This document shows, one piece after another, positions 26,044 to 38,808 of a stretch of 64,000 bases of DNA. This DNA comes from Rhexocercosporidium sp. MPI-PUGE-AT-0058 (Eukaryota > Ascomycota > Leotiomycetes > Helotiales): contig JAGTJL010000013.1 of assembly GCA_020746875.1 (NCBI GenBank), positions 1,302,001-1,366,000 of the forward strand, read 5' to 3'. A program made the translations under genes and the position numbers. The stretch's first letter is position 1. The number at the start of each line of letters is the position of its first letter. The notes below the pieces were generated by a model. It worked only from the letters and a program-made list of their open reading frames with translations. It was not told the DNA's origin and did not search any database.

Positions 26044-26719
26044 TCACTGGTTGCCTTTCAGGATGGCTTTCTCTGCTTCAAGTTGCTGCACCTGATATCT
26101 CAAACATGCAATCACCGAGTGTAGCTCTGTAAGATGCAGTCTGAGTTGCTTCGAAGCTTCCTCGGCAGCGATAGCCCTCTCTTCGAATCTTTGCCTTTCC
26201 TCCATTCTCCGCTGGCGATAGATACGCTGGGAATTTCTGTTTTGAGTGCGGCGTCTCTATACTCCCGTAAACGAATGCCCCTTTTCTTCTCATGACTGGT
26301 TTCATACCTGAATTCGGTTCAATACTGGATCCCTACCACTGTGAAGCGGAGTTCGTGGCCGGCCAGTCGATCTTACTGATCCAACAGTTTCATCTTCCTC
26401 CTCGGCTATATCGTTCTGAGAACCCTCGCCACTTTCTTGACATTGGCAGGAATCCTGAGTACTGCTGAAGGAAGATCCGCTTCTTTGAGTGAGTGCTGGA
26501 GTCTGGTTGAGAGATTGCTGTCGTTCACTTTAACTTTTGCCTGGCCTCGGGATAGGCCATCATGCTTACATTTGGCGGCGTGAAGTAATCTATCCAAGCC
26601 AAAGAGGCGACATCGTTAGTTTCGGGGACTGAAAGATTCTCGAGAACGGCAGAGAGGTTGTCTTCTCCAAAGTTTTCGGCAAGTTGAGGCCAGTCAAAAA
26701 AATCCATATCGAGAGACAT
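26044..26719 (-). CDS. bZIP transcription factor (fungal AP-1/Yap-like basic region)
   Basis: Three exons, 26719-26570, 26517-26308 and 26256-26044, give 190 aa. Residues 121-137 read RRRTQNRNSQRIYRQRR, a bZIP basic region with the N-x7-R spacing. It starts exactly at an exon boundary. A leucine/hydrophobic heptad helix follows (LRLHLTELHSVIACLRYQV). The middle exon is Ser/Gln/Glu-rich, typical of an activation segment. The protein is short and stops soon after the zipper, with no C-terminal Cys-rich domain like that of Yap1. It lies about 750 bp from, and divergent to, a fungal-specific transcription factor, so both could share control. Confidence 0.82.
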
Positions 26720-27035
26720 AGGGGCCTAGAGGATGGATTTTGTACTTTCACACTCGCGACTTGAGGACTTACAGTCCCCTTAAATGAATGCTCATGCCGC
26801 CTCCGTGTCCGTACACTCCCAAACTCATTTCCCGAAGGAAGCAAATCCATATCTTTTTCATCTCGAACTTACTCACTCCATCGCATGGTGATTCTCCACA
26901 TTATTCTGGATCGCTAAAGACAATCGGCATGTTGTCCTGGATTTTGACTATGCGCTTAGATAAGCTCTGAGCCTATTCCCCTTCATTGGACCTCATTTTC
27001 ATGGCGTTTTATGGACTGTTCACCCAAAAAGGAAA

Positions 27036-27245
27036 TCAGCATGGGTGCAACAACCACAATTGTTTCCTCCCCGCTCTTGGCGATGTCCCCGCATTTGTCA
27101 GCAACATTGCAGATGTATCGAACGTTACTTTTGGAGTAAAGTCCACCGTATATCCATCTACACCTGGATGACCAATAATATGAAAATCTCCAAATACTTT
27201 ACTGAATTGACCTGGCGGCAGATAGATCGTTGAAGAAAACGCCAT
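27036..27245 (-). CDS. Small hypothetical ORF in the bZIP/TF intergenic region
   Basis: An uninterrupted 69-codon frame starting with ATG and containing a proline/glycine-rich opening and no low-complexity run. There is no domain match and no splice support. It lies inside the divergent promoter of two transcription factors, so it may be chance. Confidence 0.18.
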   Translation of the reverse strand: MAFSSTIYLPPGQFSKVFGDFHIIGHPGVDGYTVDFTPKVTFDTSAMLLTNAGTSPRAGRKQLWLLHPC

Positions 27246-27472
27246 AGCTTGGCTGCCTAGTCGGAGTAAATCCCGTCCAATTGAAAAGGTTGAGTGGCAG
27301 TAACACCAGCTGCACAGTACATCAAAGCTTTCACTTCTGTATCTCTACATGAATTCAGCAGTCTCCTTCCTCTTGCTCGACCCAACGATAGTGTACAGAT
27401 AGATTTACATTGCTTTGGAACCCTGCAAATAAAACCTTTCCGCAGGTTCGGTTACGCTGTAAACAAGTCAAC

Positions 27473-29928
27473 ATGGATGGTGACCAGCCTCCGACGAAGA
27501 AAAGGGGTCCGGAACCGGTATTCAAAACCTTTCAGCCGTTGACAAGAAGTGAGTTTCTCGGTCCTAATTTTCGGAAATGTTCTTCCTTGTCTATCTGACA
27601 CAACATAGAATTCAATGAGCAAGTTTCGAAGATCACCAGCAGATTTATGTCTCTAACAGTATATCAGTTCGAAGCGGGATGCAAAAGATGAGGCTGCCAA
27701 CTTTGAATTCATAAATGCAGATGGGCCTAGTCATCTAAGAACATCCAATAGAAAAGCAGCTCGTGCTCATGTAATGCGCAGATATCATACTGAGAAAAGA
27801 AATCAAGGTATTGCCACCACGGGTGACCAAAATAAGGTCGTCCAACGTCCACCCCAGCCAACTCAGAACCAGCCTATGATAATTGAATGGGCTACGCCAA
27901 TTTCCTCAATCCAGAGTTCTGGCACATCATCGCAGGCACCTCTCAACACCCCTGGGTCGCGTACAGCGCCAAGATTCTCGATTGGGACAAACAGAACTGT
28001 CGAGCATTCCCTTCATTGCTTGTGTAGTTCTGCGAATGGAAAGCAAAGTCTCCAAAGCTCAGAGTGCATCTGCGTACAAGCCCAGCCACATGCAGGGTTG
28101 CAACCAGCCTTCCAAGGGGAATTTCCTGTCAAGAATCGCTCACTCCAGTTTCTTCAATTCAGTAAGTTAATGTTGGAGAACTGCTGGCGTAGTCGATCGT
28201 CCACTTCTACCAGTTTTTTTGTTCTCTTTCTCACATGAGGCATGAACTTGCCCACTAACCAGGCCAATCTCAGGTATACATGAAGTGGCCCGACTGAACA
28301 TCCCTATGGGAATGCAAGCCGAAATATCTTGGTTCACACAAGCAACTGTCAACCCCGCCTTTTTCCATGGAACGCTTCTTCTAGGCGCCACGCATCGCGC
28401 TCTAACTTTAGATCAAGCATCGCCTTTTCCTCCGGAATGTTATTACCATCAAGCCGAAGCTATTCGCCACATCATTGCCAATCTTGAGAATCCAGAAGCA
28501 CAGCTCCATGAAGGAAATATCGCTGCTGTTGCCTGTTTGGCCGCTTTCGAGGTAAGAACTGGATAATCCCTCACAGATCATTTCCAACCTCTGTGTTGCT
28601 TTCCGTATTTGCCCAGGAACTGATCCAAGTGCTATGATAGACGGCTATCAGCGGTGCTGCCAACGAACCTGTGCATATCGACGGTCTGGAACGGTTGATC
28701 ACTGTGAGGAAGGCAAGAAAGCAGGAGGGCCTGGCCGGGTATCTGCAAAACCTCATACAGTGGTGAGAATGTTCAATCTCCGCATGCGTCGCCTCGCCAC
28801 TCAGGTCTAGAATCTGTTGGAGACGTTGAATCTTATGCTAACGCAGTCAGGGTCGACGTTTCACACGCCTCAGCAAATCTTACCCGTCCCCGCTTCCTCT
28901 CGATCCAAGCCAACTGCCCCATCCCACCAAAGGCAACACTAGACGACGAAATACGACTTCTCGATGTCCTCAACTCACAATATCCTTCTACATTCCCTTC
29001 TTCGCCTGTCACAATATACGAAGGCATGGACGGGATAACCGCATATATCTTTCATCGAGTCAGGCAGTTATCGTCCCTCGCTTCCCAAATTAAAGCCTAT
29101 AACCCCAGAGCTGAAGCAACAGAAGACTTGAGACAGCAATATACTCAAGGAATGCTCCTACTAGAGGGGCAAGTCAACGCATCAATCTGGTCACTTATTA
29201 GGAACAACGTTCGGCAATATGGCTCCGCTACTCAACCTCGAGCTGACGACACAGTGAGGTCATGTACGCGGACATGGCATGGTACTTGTCTTCTGTACAT
29301 TCATCTTTTTCTTCGCCGAGCTCAGCCCGGTCCCAGAAATGTTGTCATCTCCAAAGTCGCCACGAGAGTGAAATATTCGCTGAGGATATTAAGCGAGACT
29401 GAGTTGTGGGTTTCGTTTCCCAAGCCTTTCTTGCTGTGGGTACTGTGTGTTGTGGGTGTTGCGGAGAGTGGCATTGGACAAGTTACGGCGACCGTTGGAA
29501 TTACAGCGGATAGGATATGGCTATTGCAGATGCTGGGGAAGTTGAGGGGTATCATGGGTTTGCAAAGCGTAAGTGATGACTCGGAATTGTGACACCAACC
29601 CGTGATCTAATGACATGATACTAACTCGCCAACCTTTCAGTGGGAAGAAGCGAGAGGAATCGTAACACAATTCGCTTGGGTGGAGCATTTATGCGATGCC
29701 CCGAGTAGAACATTATGGGAGGATTCAGATAGATTCTTGATGGAGTTAAGCGGTATGTCGGAAATTGCGAGCGGCGAGAAATGGTCAGCACCACTTGACG
29801 CCTCATCTTTGTATGGACCAAATCCACCTAACCACGTCATCGATGCAGAGCAGGCAGTGATCTCCAAACCTTCGAAAGAGTTTACATATCTAGATAGAGA
29901 AGATCCGGGGGTACTTCTATCTGTGTAG
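27473..29928 (+). CDS. Fungal-specific transcription factor (Fungal_trans_2-like)
   Basis: Seven exons (27473-27548, 27609-27622, 27660-28161, 28274-28551, 28641-28762, 28851-29568, 29641-29928) stay in phase and give about 665 aa. The N-terminal FEFINADGPSHLR...ARAHVMRRYH block is the hallmark opening of a large family of fungal regulators that often lack a Zn2Cys6 domain. The central NPAFFHGTLLLGATHRALTL, AAVACLAAFE and HIDGLERLITVR segments and the C-terminal WEEARGIVTQFAWVEHLCD fit the family's regulatory domain. The second and third exons are the weakest part: a 14-nt exon and a 37-nt intron are needed to bypass a stop, so the true start may differ. Likely nuclear; its target genes are unknown. 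Divergent from the bZIP gene. Confidence 0.78.
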
Positions 29929-31181
29929 CAAAATCTCGAACAAGTTTCCACCAATTCTATGATGATTGGCATTTCAGAGTTCAATTTCCAAGCGACTTGG
30001 CGAAAAAGAAATTAATTGTTAAACCTAGAGCGTCCAAGGCCGGAAGTCCGGAGAGAAGTAGTCGCAATTGGTCAACTACATTGCAAACTTTCTGGTCTCG
30101 AGATCAATTGCTGTAGGAGCTAGCTGCTAGCAAATTGCCCCTTTCCAACTTCTCGCTTTTATGCTTCACCAACACCAACAACGACCAGGCTGTAGAAGCA
30201 ATACTACCTTCCGTAAAAGCCGAGTATACGCCAAGTAGAATTATCATGATCTCTTAGCGAGTTCTGCAGATGGCTCAATGGCAGTCAGCATTGAGAAGCA
30301 TACCTACATCCCGGGGGCCTTAAGATTTTCAATCAGGACGAATTGTGCCCCAATACTCACTATCACGAATTTTCTTCCATTTAGCTTTTTAGTAAGCTCG
30401 ATTGTAGACAGCCCATCTCACATAAGCTTAAAATTCTGCCCGAAATCCAACCTCAATCTCAAAATCAATGCCTCCAGCGCATTTCAGACCATGGCAGTGC
30501 CACAACGACTATAATATACATTGAAACCCACTTCTACTTTATCAGTGTTGGTGTTGGCATCTGTTCGGACCGATACACTCAAAGAAGAAGGTCAAAGTTG
30601 GCTAGTCGCAAGTACCGATCGAGAATAGAACACGAGGCGTAGTGCAGCTGTCAGAATGTTTCAAAATCCTGCAAGGGCACCACCACGCGTGAGGCTATAT
30701 CAAAACAGACTATAGTTGGCCTAGATCCAAAGGGCCTAGGTCAATCTATCAATCCCAAATGTTGGGGCAAAGCCCAGCTAGGCAAACTTTAATAAATTAA
30801 GCATGCACTTCTGGCATTCTCCATCTTTCCATAATCCTGGAGCCATGCATTTATCCAGCTTTTCAACCCCGCCTTAGGGACACGGAATAATTCATTTGGA
30901 TTTCGAGAGGACGGAATCTCGAGCTCGGCAGCAAGGCCCAGATCCGGGAAACGGAAAGACCGACCTAAGATCTTCCGTACCTTGATAAGGAGGTGGCACA
31001 GATGTCAGATGCAGTCGAGCCCTTGACATTCACATACGAGAGGCAGACCAAGGGCACAGAATGTTGATTTTGGAAATTATTAACATAAAATTTTGTTGGT
31101 TGGGTATCATATGTACACAAAAAAATCCCATCGCCGGCTAAATATTCAAATCAATCAATTGCCCCTTTCCCGGAAAACCCC
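29929..31181. other. Convergent 3' intergenic region
   Basis: Separates the TF (plus) from the GPCR-like gene (minus). No gene-like frame was recognised. Terminators for both are expected here. Confidence 0.45.
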
Positions 31182-32505
31182 CTACTTCATCCAGGAATTG
31201 TGTGGATCCTCCTCCTTGTTGATGACCAAACTCTGTAGCGAATCAGACCTATGTGACCTTCCCGATCCTTCATATGAATCTGCGCTCATGACGATGGATT
31301 TCGATACCACGATGGTCCCGCCTAACGGTGCTCCATTTCCTACAGGCATTTGATCCTCATCTTCCTCGTCTCGTAGCCCTCCCAACCTGAACGATTGACC
31401 TCGTGCATCCCTCCTTGTTGAATCATTTGTTCGAAATCTGGCGAGCCCGTTATTTGAGCCTTTGTCCCCTACGCTACTCCTGACGAGCGCTTTCCGTGTT
31501 GTGAGGTACAGTACAACATCGATGATACCACAGCTTGCCATCAGAGTGCCTGCAATTGGGAAGAATACCAAAGGTGGTCGTTTCCCGGCCATTGACGAGA
31601 TTCGACCAGTAGCAAGTGGCAGCGTTAAGAAAACGTAGGCAAAAGGATAGACGACCATATACCGTGCCGTCTTTAAAATTCGATGTCTTGACACAGCGAA
31701 CGTATTGTGCCCTGCGCCCATGATTGTTGTGGTAGTTGTTGGGCTTCCTTTGTATGGCGCGGTGCGAGACTCGTCCGATATAGAAGACATCGCTGCATTC
31801 TGAAGCTTGCTCGAATTGGCGAGGCGACCTCTGAGGAAGAAAAACACGGAAATATAAATGACAAGAGATCCTAGCTGCGAGATAAAAATCCACAGGTAAT
31901 GTAGGTATAATCGCTCGGTTTCATGGGTTTCATTCATCCAACACTAACAAAAATTAGCCATGTCTTAGATTTCTTTGGGGGGGCAAGTGATATACCCATG
32001 CCCCTGCGGGAATGAAGAAGTCGTCCTTGCTCAGAATGGGTCCGATCGCTGTAAGAAATAGACAGAACATCCAGAGAGCAACCACCGCGATGACGAATGT
32101 TCTGTGCTTTATCGATCTCTGTACTACGAGGTTGATGAATGTATGAACTGCAATGGCGAGAACCCAAAGACCCGATGAGACATCTCCAATCTGGATAAGC
32201 CATCCCTGAGCAAAACATGCAGGAGATGGTCCGACCAACTTGTCCTGGGAAATCCAGTAAAATGAGAAGACGAAGCTTAGAGCCTGTTGAAAGTCCGCAA
32301 GGAGAAGGTTGTAGATCAGAACGAAGATCTGATTCGTCGCGATGGGATGGTCATAGTATCGTCGCCAGAACACCATCCGGTATGTGATGAAGACCATCAG
32401 GCTGAGAGTGGAGGCACTGGATAGGAGTCCAAATACCCCCATAGCTATCATTCCATTGCGAATTTCGAGAGGGAGCGGATCAAGATTCGTGTGAATGTCA
32501 GCCAT
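31182..32505 (-). CDS. Seven-transmembrane GPCR-like receptor
   Basis: Two exons, 32505-31996 and 31943-31182, give 423 aa. Seven hydrophobic segments are visible: GVFGLLSSASTLSLMVF, FVLIYNLLLADFQQALSF, GDVSSGLWVLAIAVHTF, FVIAVVALWMFCLFLTAIG, LWIFISQLGSLVIYISVFFF, MVVYPFAYVFLTLPLA and LVFFPIAGTLMASCGIID. The NLLLADFQQA in helix 2, CFAQGW before helix 3 and a large cytoplasmic tail rich in Ser, Asp and Gly fit a fungal family A/cAMP-receptor-like group that signals through heterotrimeric G proteins. The intron sits between W and CW of the second extracellular loop. The frame extends upstream but only from TTG, so ATG 32505 is used. The ligand is unknown. Confidence 0.82.
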
Positions 32506-35500
32506 CGAATTGACCACCGAAGGGAATGTTGTCCCTGATGCTGAGAACGCAAGTATGGCCGTCAGTTGAGAATAAGTTGAAGGAAAAGAAAACCGCAAAA
32601 AAGTGAGTGGTGACCGTGAGCTCGACTAAGTTTGGGTTCGATTAATGACTTGTGCTCGTCCGAACGATTCGCAGGGCTTATGAGTGATACGAGTGCGAAG
32701 AAAGTTTAAGAAAAAGTATGATGGCCTTTGAGTAAGCAGGCAACGAGCTTTTGGCGTCCGTGAGTGAGACCTCCAGTTGGAGCCGTCTTGTAAACCTTCA
32801 AGAGATGATCGCTCCTCTTTATTGACTGATGCCCAGGGTAAGCTGGCACATGGATCTGCACTAGCTGAGGTCGTCATGTCTGCTAATTTGTGGAAACGGG
32901 GACATCCATCCTAAAGAGGAAAGAGATCCTGGTTCTTGGGGTTTACAGGATGAATGGGATGAGACGGCGTCATTGGGAATTACTCGCTTCATGCTATGCC
33001 TTCCGTCCGACATGCCTGTCACTCACAGGGGTCTGCCACAACGTTTGCTGTCCTCCAAGCATCGTGCGTGATTCTTCAAGCGACGACAACGCCTTCCGGG
33101 CTTGTGTATCCGTTGATCTGTAACTACTCGGCACCCAGAGGTACAACCGCCAGTCGTGCGGCACCGTCGGAATCGTCAGAGTCTCGAACTCTCGATGTAG
33201 CTGACAGGCGGGAGCGTTCAAGTCTTGTCAATCTCAAACCTTGTTAGATTTTCCAGCTAGAGGTGATCTTTGGGATTTCGACGGGGAGAGGCTTGCTGGA
33301 CTGCGGCGGGAGGAAGGGAAAGATTGCTGGTACTAGGTTCTCCGCAGCTTTTGCCCTGGCGACCCAAGTCGCTGAGATTTGTGGGTTCAAATCACAAACG
33401 TCGAATGAAGTGTCTTCCCGGTACCAACTTCAGGATGTTGGGTTAGTGCGTATGAGCAAAGCTTGCCCATAGGTGGATCGCATTCCCCATTCATTCACGA
33501 GGGGTAAATCTCGTGCCCCGTCTGTGCGTATACGCAGGCACCGATTTGGCCTGTCATTCGCCCTGCACCCCTTTTCTGCATCAATATCTGCAAACAATAG
33601 TAGGGACGCAGGGGACTGCCCTGATGTTGCATATGGGCGTTGTCTGGACCTGGGTCGAAGTTTCCAACCATGTTCGTCTAATTATCCGGTAGCCGACCTC
33701 CAATTGCGAAGGAGAGTTGACAAGCTGAAATAGATAAATGATCAAGGATTGACTGGCCGTTCAAACTCCAAAGTCTTATGTTGTCGATAGTTCTAGCTCG
33801 CAATAAAAAGTATTTCTAAGTCGTAGGAATTTATTGAAGTTTCTATTGGGATCTGCTTAAGATCTGCACTTCTAGTCATAGACTTGTCATGGTCTCCACG
33901 TGTCTCAATGATTTTGTCCCGGGATGGCCCATGTCTCAGTCTAGTCGTTTCATCCGGCACTGCCGAACCTTTCACGGGCGTTGCCTTGTTAGAGGAGCTT
34001 GGTCGAAAGGCCGTTCTACGATCCGTCGACCCTCGAGTGTCTAGTTTCCCGCAGCCGATTGGTAAGTGTAAACAGATGTCGGAACAGACCAAATTCGTCA
34101 TCTATAATCATGACATGACCCGGCTGGGATGCTCTCAGGGCTTGTGAATAATCAAAATCAGACAGAATTTTCAAGGAGATTCACGACTCACCCGTGCAAT
34201 AAAGACCAAAGGGAATTTTGACCATCCATGTCACAGAGATTGTAACTCCTCTCAATCCCATTAATGAAAGTTACGCCTAGACAGACATCTCATGTCTACT
34301 GTATCTTTTCCCCGAGAACTACCATCCATTACGGAAGCGAGACGGATACTATGAGAGCCGGCGAGTGTCGTAAGACTAGATTCTCGAGCAGAAGGATTGG
34401 AAATTTTCCATAGCATGACTCCACTTTCCGACATTTCGTCGAGATTGATTGACAGCCTCAATGCTTGGCTGATACCCTAAGATTTTAATGAGTCCAGAAA
34501 GCACATCTTAGCAAGTATCCAGTCTTCCCGATGATTGAGAAGCTATTTTAGTCCTGAACCTGACTGCTCCCTGAGTCAGACTCTGCCCAAATAGGCAATT
34601 CTAAGCTTCGCTGTCCGCATCACTTCCACGAAATTGTAGTACGGCCTATCATTTGTTGTCTTGTGAAGCCCTTAGACTACCGCAGACATCATTCGACAGC
34701 AGCGATGACGTTTTGGATAGCTAAATAACATCAATATCGATCTCGTTTGTGTAGCATCAAACCCATGTAAGCTTTCCCCCAGGACCCTCAGCAAGCTCGC
34801 CGCTAACAAATTTGATTAAAAGACCTCAAACAGAAACGATCGATCCGAGTCTTCTCACAAAACACTGTAAAGCGATACATGCCATCGGCCTAGATGGCCA
34901 TAACTAGGGCCAGGATTTAATTTAGCTTTCAGCCAAGAGAATTACCTCTTCTAATTTGGACTCTACCGTTTCGGGAAGGTACAACCCCGAGGCAATCTGC
35001 AAGTTTGAGTGAACCACGATCACGCACCTCTCTCTGTCAGGAACAGCCTTTGACTGTCATGGCAGTCGTTGCAACCTTCACTTCTATTTCACTGCATCGA
35101 CGCCGCTTATTGCTGTCAATAATGGACAGGCAACCCATCTCAAGCATGAACTTCAGCTAGCCACAATGCTTCTGCGACAGGAACATGTATTTTAGGTGTC
35201 GGTTTGCGCGTCGTAGGAAGAAGTGGCTTGTAGCTGGCAACCATCTGGAGGATGCTGAAACCTAAGCCATTTGTTAACACGCAACAATCTGAATGAGGAC
35301 AGTAGTGAGAGGTTTGGTAGGCATCTCAGGGACTTCAAAAATGTACGGTTACTCCAATGACAATGCAGTTCTGCGTCACTAACCCTTTTCAGTCTACAGT
35401 ATTTTCTACCCCGCGCACTAATCTGACATGCCTATCCAGAAGCGAAGAAGGTCCATCCCAACACGATACAAAACGTGCTATAAGGCACAAAAAGCACTTA

Positions 35501-37565
35501 AAAATCGAATTGTCCAATCTCATCCAAAACCAAACTTCCCCATCTTCATTCATCAACCCCAACCTGATCTGCGCCCGATGGCGACCGCCCTGAGCGCTCT
35601 AAGCCGTGTGCCGTATAAGCGAAACACTCAGGGGGGCTGGGGGTCGAAGGCGAACAGAAAACTAGTGTCAAACCCGCCAGCTCCCGTGTGGCAGCCACGT
35701 GTCTTACGTCAACGGAATAAGTACCAGGAGCAGCCTCTCGCCCTCTCTCTCCCTTCGAAAATCGTTTCAACACCTTCACCGCACTCGACGTTTTGCATAA
35801 AGTGGGTGTGCGGTGCAGGTTTTGCATAAATTTCGATTCGATATGGGATGTGATGCGATGCGAGATGGGATGAAATGGTGGCGGTCTCTTGAATTGCGTG
35901 ATCAAACTCCCGCTCGGATCAAGTGTTCAAAGCGGGGGGGAACGTTGCGTTTCACTTGCTGATAATCATCAATGTCTTTTCTAATTGTATGTGTCTGTCT
36001 GAAGATGGATGGCGGTTCTGGCGGTTGTTGATGTTGAGTTAACAACTGCAATTACGTTTTGTTGATGCACAGCACTTGGCTGAATTGTCATTTCATGCCT
36101 CATGGTTGTGCACGTACTTTCGGATTTTGGCTGGGTTTTGAGCTTTGACTTTCCTTCCAAGATGGTTGTCATGATGGCGACGGTCAAGAAGTATGCGGGG
36201 TATGTCACTATCTGACAATTACGATTCAGTTCTATCATACGTTGATCACGATGCAAAGTCGCATGGACAGTACCAAGTCCAATACCTGCTCAGTACATGT
36301 ATATACTTTCAAAGCCACTGATAGCCCTATCCTTAAGTATGTCCAGCGAGCAACGAGAGTACATAATCTCTCTCGAGCTCTACCCACACAACTTCTACCC
36401 ATAGTTCTCCACTGTCTCGATTCCACAGTTCGGTGATTCCCAAACATGCAGTTGCTGCAGTCCGCATAGACCACCTGCAAGCCCATCGCGCTCAGACCTA
36501 CAACATTTTGACATTGTCCAAACCACCAGCCCGAGAGTTTCTACCGCATGATTCGAAATCTTCGGCTTTCTGGGGAAAACAGTATGTATAGAAATATCTG
36601 CACTTCGCCACAGCCATTCACAAACTCCAAGAGTCTCAGAATATAAAGCCACTTCACTCCATCACCTCCCCTAGAAATCATGATCTCTCCTCCCATTCCA
36701 CTCATCCAACCGCTCACTCAGGACCCAAAGAACAATAACAACATCTCGGCATTCCCTCCTCATCACCAGCCCAAGTCTCGGCTCTCGGCAGACTGGGTCA
36801 ATTACCCGAACATCTCGCGGCTGAGCTGAGTTTCATGCGGCGTCTGATGTCTGCTGCACGGTTGATGTACTAGATGCTGCAAATAGGGCTGGAAGATTTG
36901 ATTCCTTGTACGAGAGCGTTTGGGGATTTCTTGAGTGGGGTGATCTCCGGAACGGGCATTTGCTTTTCCGAGGAGCCGTGGCATTTTCTCGGTTGTTGTG
37001 AGGTGACGATTGATCATGTCGAATGCAGTAGGTGGGAAAGAAGTTGTGGTTTGGTAATATGGAATTGGCGCTGATGATCGGGATTCCAAGTGCTCTACGG
37101 AACGATGCATGGTGTAAGCTCGGTTGTTTTGCCTATCGCCAACGACGGATTACGCTACTTGCCGAAAGTAAACAAAACAGTTCAATTCGTAATTATTATT
37201 TGGGCACTCATATCTCTGGCCCCTAAAACCTCCGCATGCTCTATCCGAACTCCATGATCAGGAATTATAGCCCAGTAACCTGAGGAAATACTTCCACTGC
37301 TCGCTTCGTGTCATGCTAGATTTTGCTGGACGCTTCCAGGACTTCTGGGTGTGAGAGAGGAGCTTTTTAGTGTGTAGCTCGGAGGTACTGCCTTTGACAA
37401 GACATGGAACAGCACCGCTGATGCTGTGACGGTTGGAGACGATGCAGAAAGTGATAATAAGAGGTGGCTTTGTTCACTCTAAGAAAGTACTTAGCGAGTA
37501 AAGATAGCGCTATATGGCACTTGCCACCGTGCGAAACTGGCCAATCCAAAGCCTAAGGACAATGA
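32506..37565. other. Long gene-poor interval
   Basis: About 5 kb with no recognisable gene. It contains the GPCR promoter; a short ATG frame on the minus strand at 32877-32626 that may be a leader ORF or chance; and, on the plus strand near 36640-36830, a TATA-like AATATAAAG followed by an ATG and a 49-codon frame without known relatives. No repeats or RNA genes were identified. Confidence 0.4.
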
Positions 37566-38808
37566 TCAACACCCGTCAATTCCGAGTAAGGTAGAGAAGT
37601 TAAACATGAAGTAAAAAGTAAGCGCCTGAGCAGCCCAACTCAACTCCCTCCTCTTCAACTCCACAAACTGCCCCAACACACTCTCAACCGCCTCTTTATA
37701 AGTCCTCAACGGTCCAAACACCCTCTCCGTCTCAATAGAATCCACAATCTGATACGCTTCACTCGTCGTACCACCCAGCGGCAAGATCCCCTCCTCCACC
37801 GCATCCCCAAACTTCTCCCTCGCAACCACCAATGCATCGTCGAGGACAACCTTCCCCCCATCCCCACTCTGCAGCAAGAATCCTCGATTGCCGGGTATTT
37901 TCTGCGTGTCTAGAGCCTCGACGTGCGCGCGCGCCACGTCGTCAATATGCGTAATCATAGCTGGTTTCTTGCCGTCGCTCTTAACACCTAAGACGATAGA
38001 AGGAGGAATCCAATTGGTGCTCTTCATCAAATCTTCAGATTTTGTGAGGAGTTCGGAGCGACCGATCACGGCACCCGGCATGATGTTCACGATTGTGAAG
38101 TGTGGGGAGGAGGTGGCGAGGAAGGTGTCGGTTGCGTGTAGGGAGAGCGATTTGGAGTTGAAGTAGGATTATCCGATGTCGCTCCAGGGGGCAGTAGGGA
38201 GGGGAGTGCGGCGCGTGAGGGGTGTGTAGACTGTCGTGGCGTCGCCGGCCATGATGGCTTCGGCGTTCATAATGGCGACGACGGAGGAGGTTATGACGAT
38301 GCGGGTTATGGAGGGGTGGAGGAGGGCGGAGTTAAGGATGGATGTTGTGCCGTTTAGGGCGGGGAGGATGATGTCGTTTTCTGGGTCTTCGGTCTGAGGA
38401 TTCCATTAATTCAACCTTCTCCTCTGTTCTGAAATATACCGAGGTTTTGATTCCCAGGTGATTCAATGAATATGGGGACGTACGAGAGCAGGCGTCGGAC
38501 TCACAATATGCAAGACCTCAACTACATCTTTCAACGCCTCGTCAAAAGCTCCCTTGATAGCGATATCCGGCACCACAACACACTCAACGACGCCTTTCTC
38601 GAAAAAGGTGCGATGATGACATGTGACTTGAGAGTCTCGATCTAGGCTACTTTGCGGAGTAAGATGCGCACTTTGTAGCTAGCTTATAGGGCTTTGGTGA
38701 GGACGGCGAAGCGACGATGCCAGTTGCGCCTGTTATATAGGTAGTGTCAGTATTACACAGATATCAATTAGGTAGCGATAGACATACGAAGATGAGTTCT
38801 CCTACCAT
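37566..38808 (-). pseudogene. Broken extended SDR (NAD-dependent epimerase / dihydroflavonol-reductase-like)
   Basis: ATG 38808 starts MVGELIF; a 58-nt intron (38787-38730) then restores ATG of the TGATG-type Rossmann motif. Beyond that the frame shifts: the readable KVRILLRKVA..IETLK segment is in a different phase and has TAA and TAG stops. A second phase change leads to FFEKGVVECVVVPDIAIKGAFDEALKDVVEVLHI. After another putative intron, IVITSSVVAIMNAEA, and then a TAA at the point where the catalytic YxxxK (SYFNSK) begins. The last 170 codons (LGVKSDGKKPAMITHIDDVARAHVEAL...) are open. Family identity is clear, and at least two frameshifts and three stops make a functional protein unlikely. 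The C-terminal frame alone could still be transcribed. Confidence 0.8.

Noticed and set aside
33385..33400. tRNA B-box-like GGTTCAAATC
   Set aside because: No A box, acceptor stem or cloverleaf can be drawn around it.
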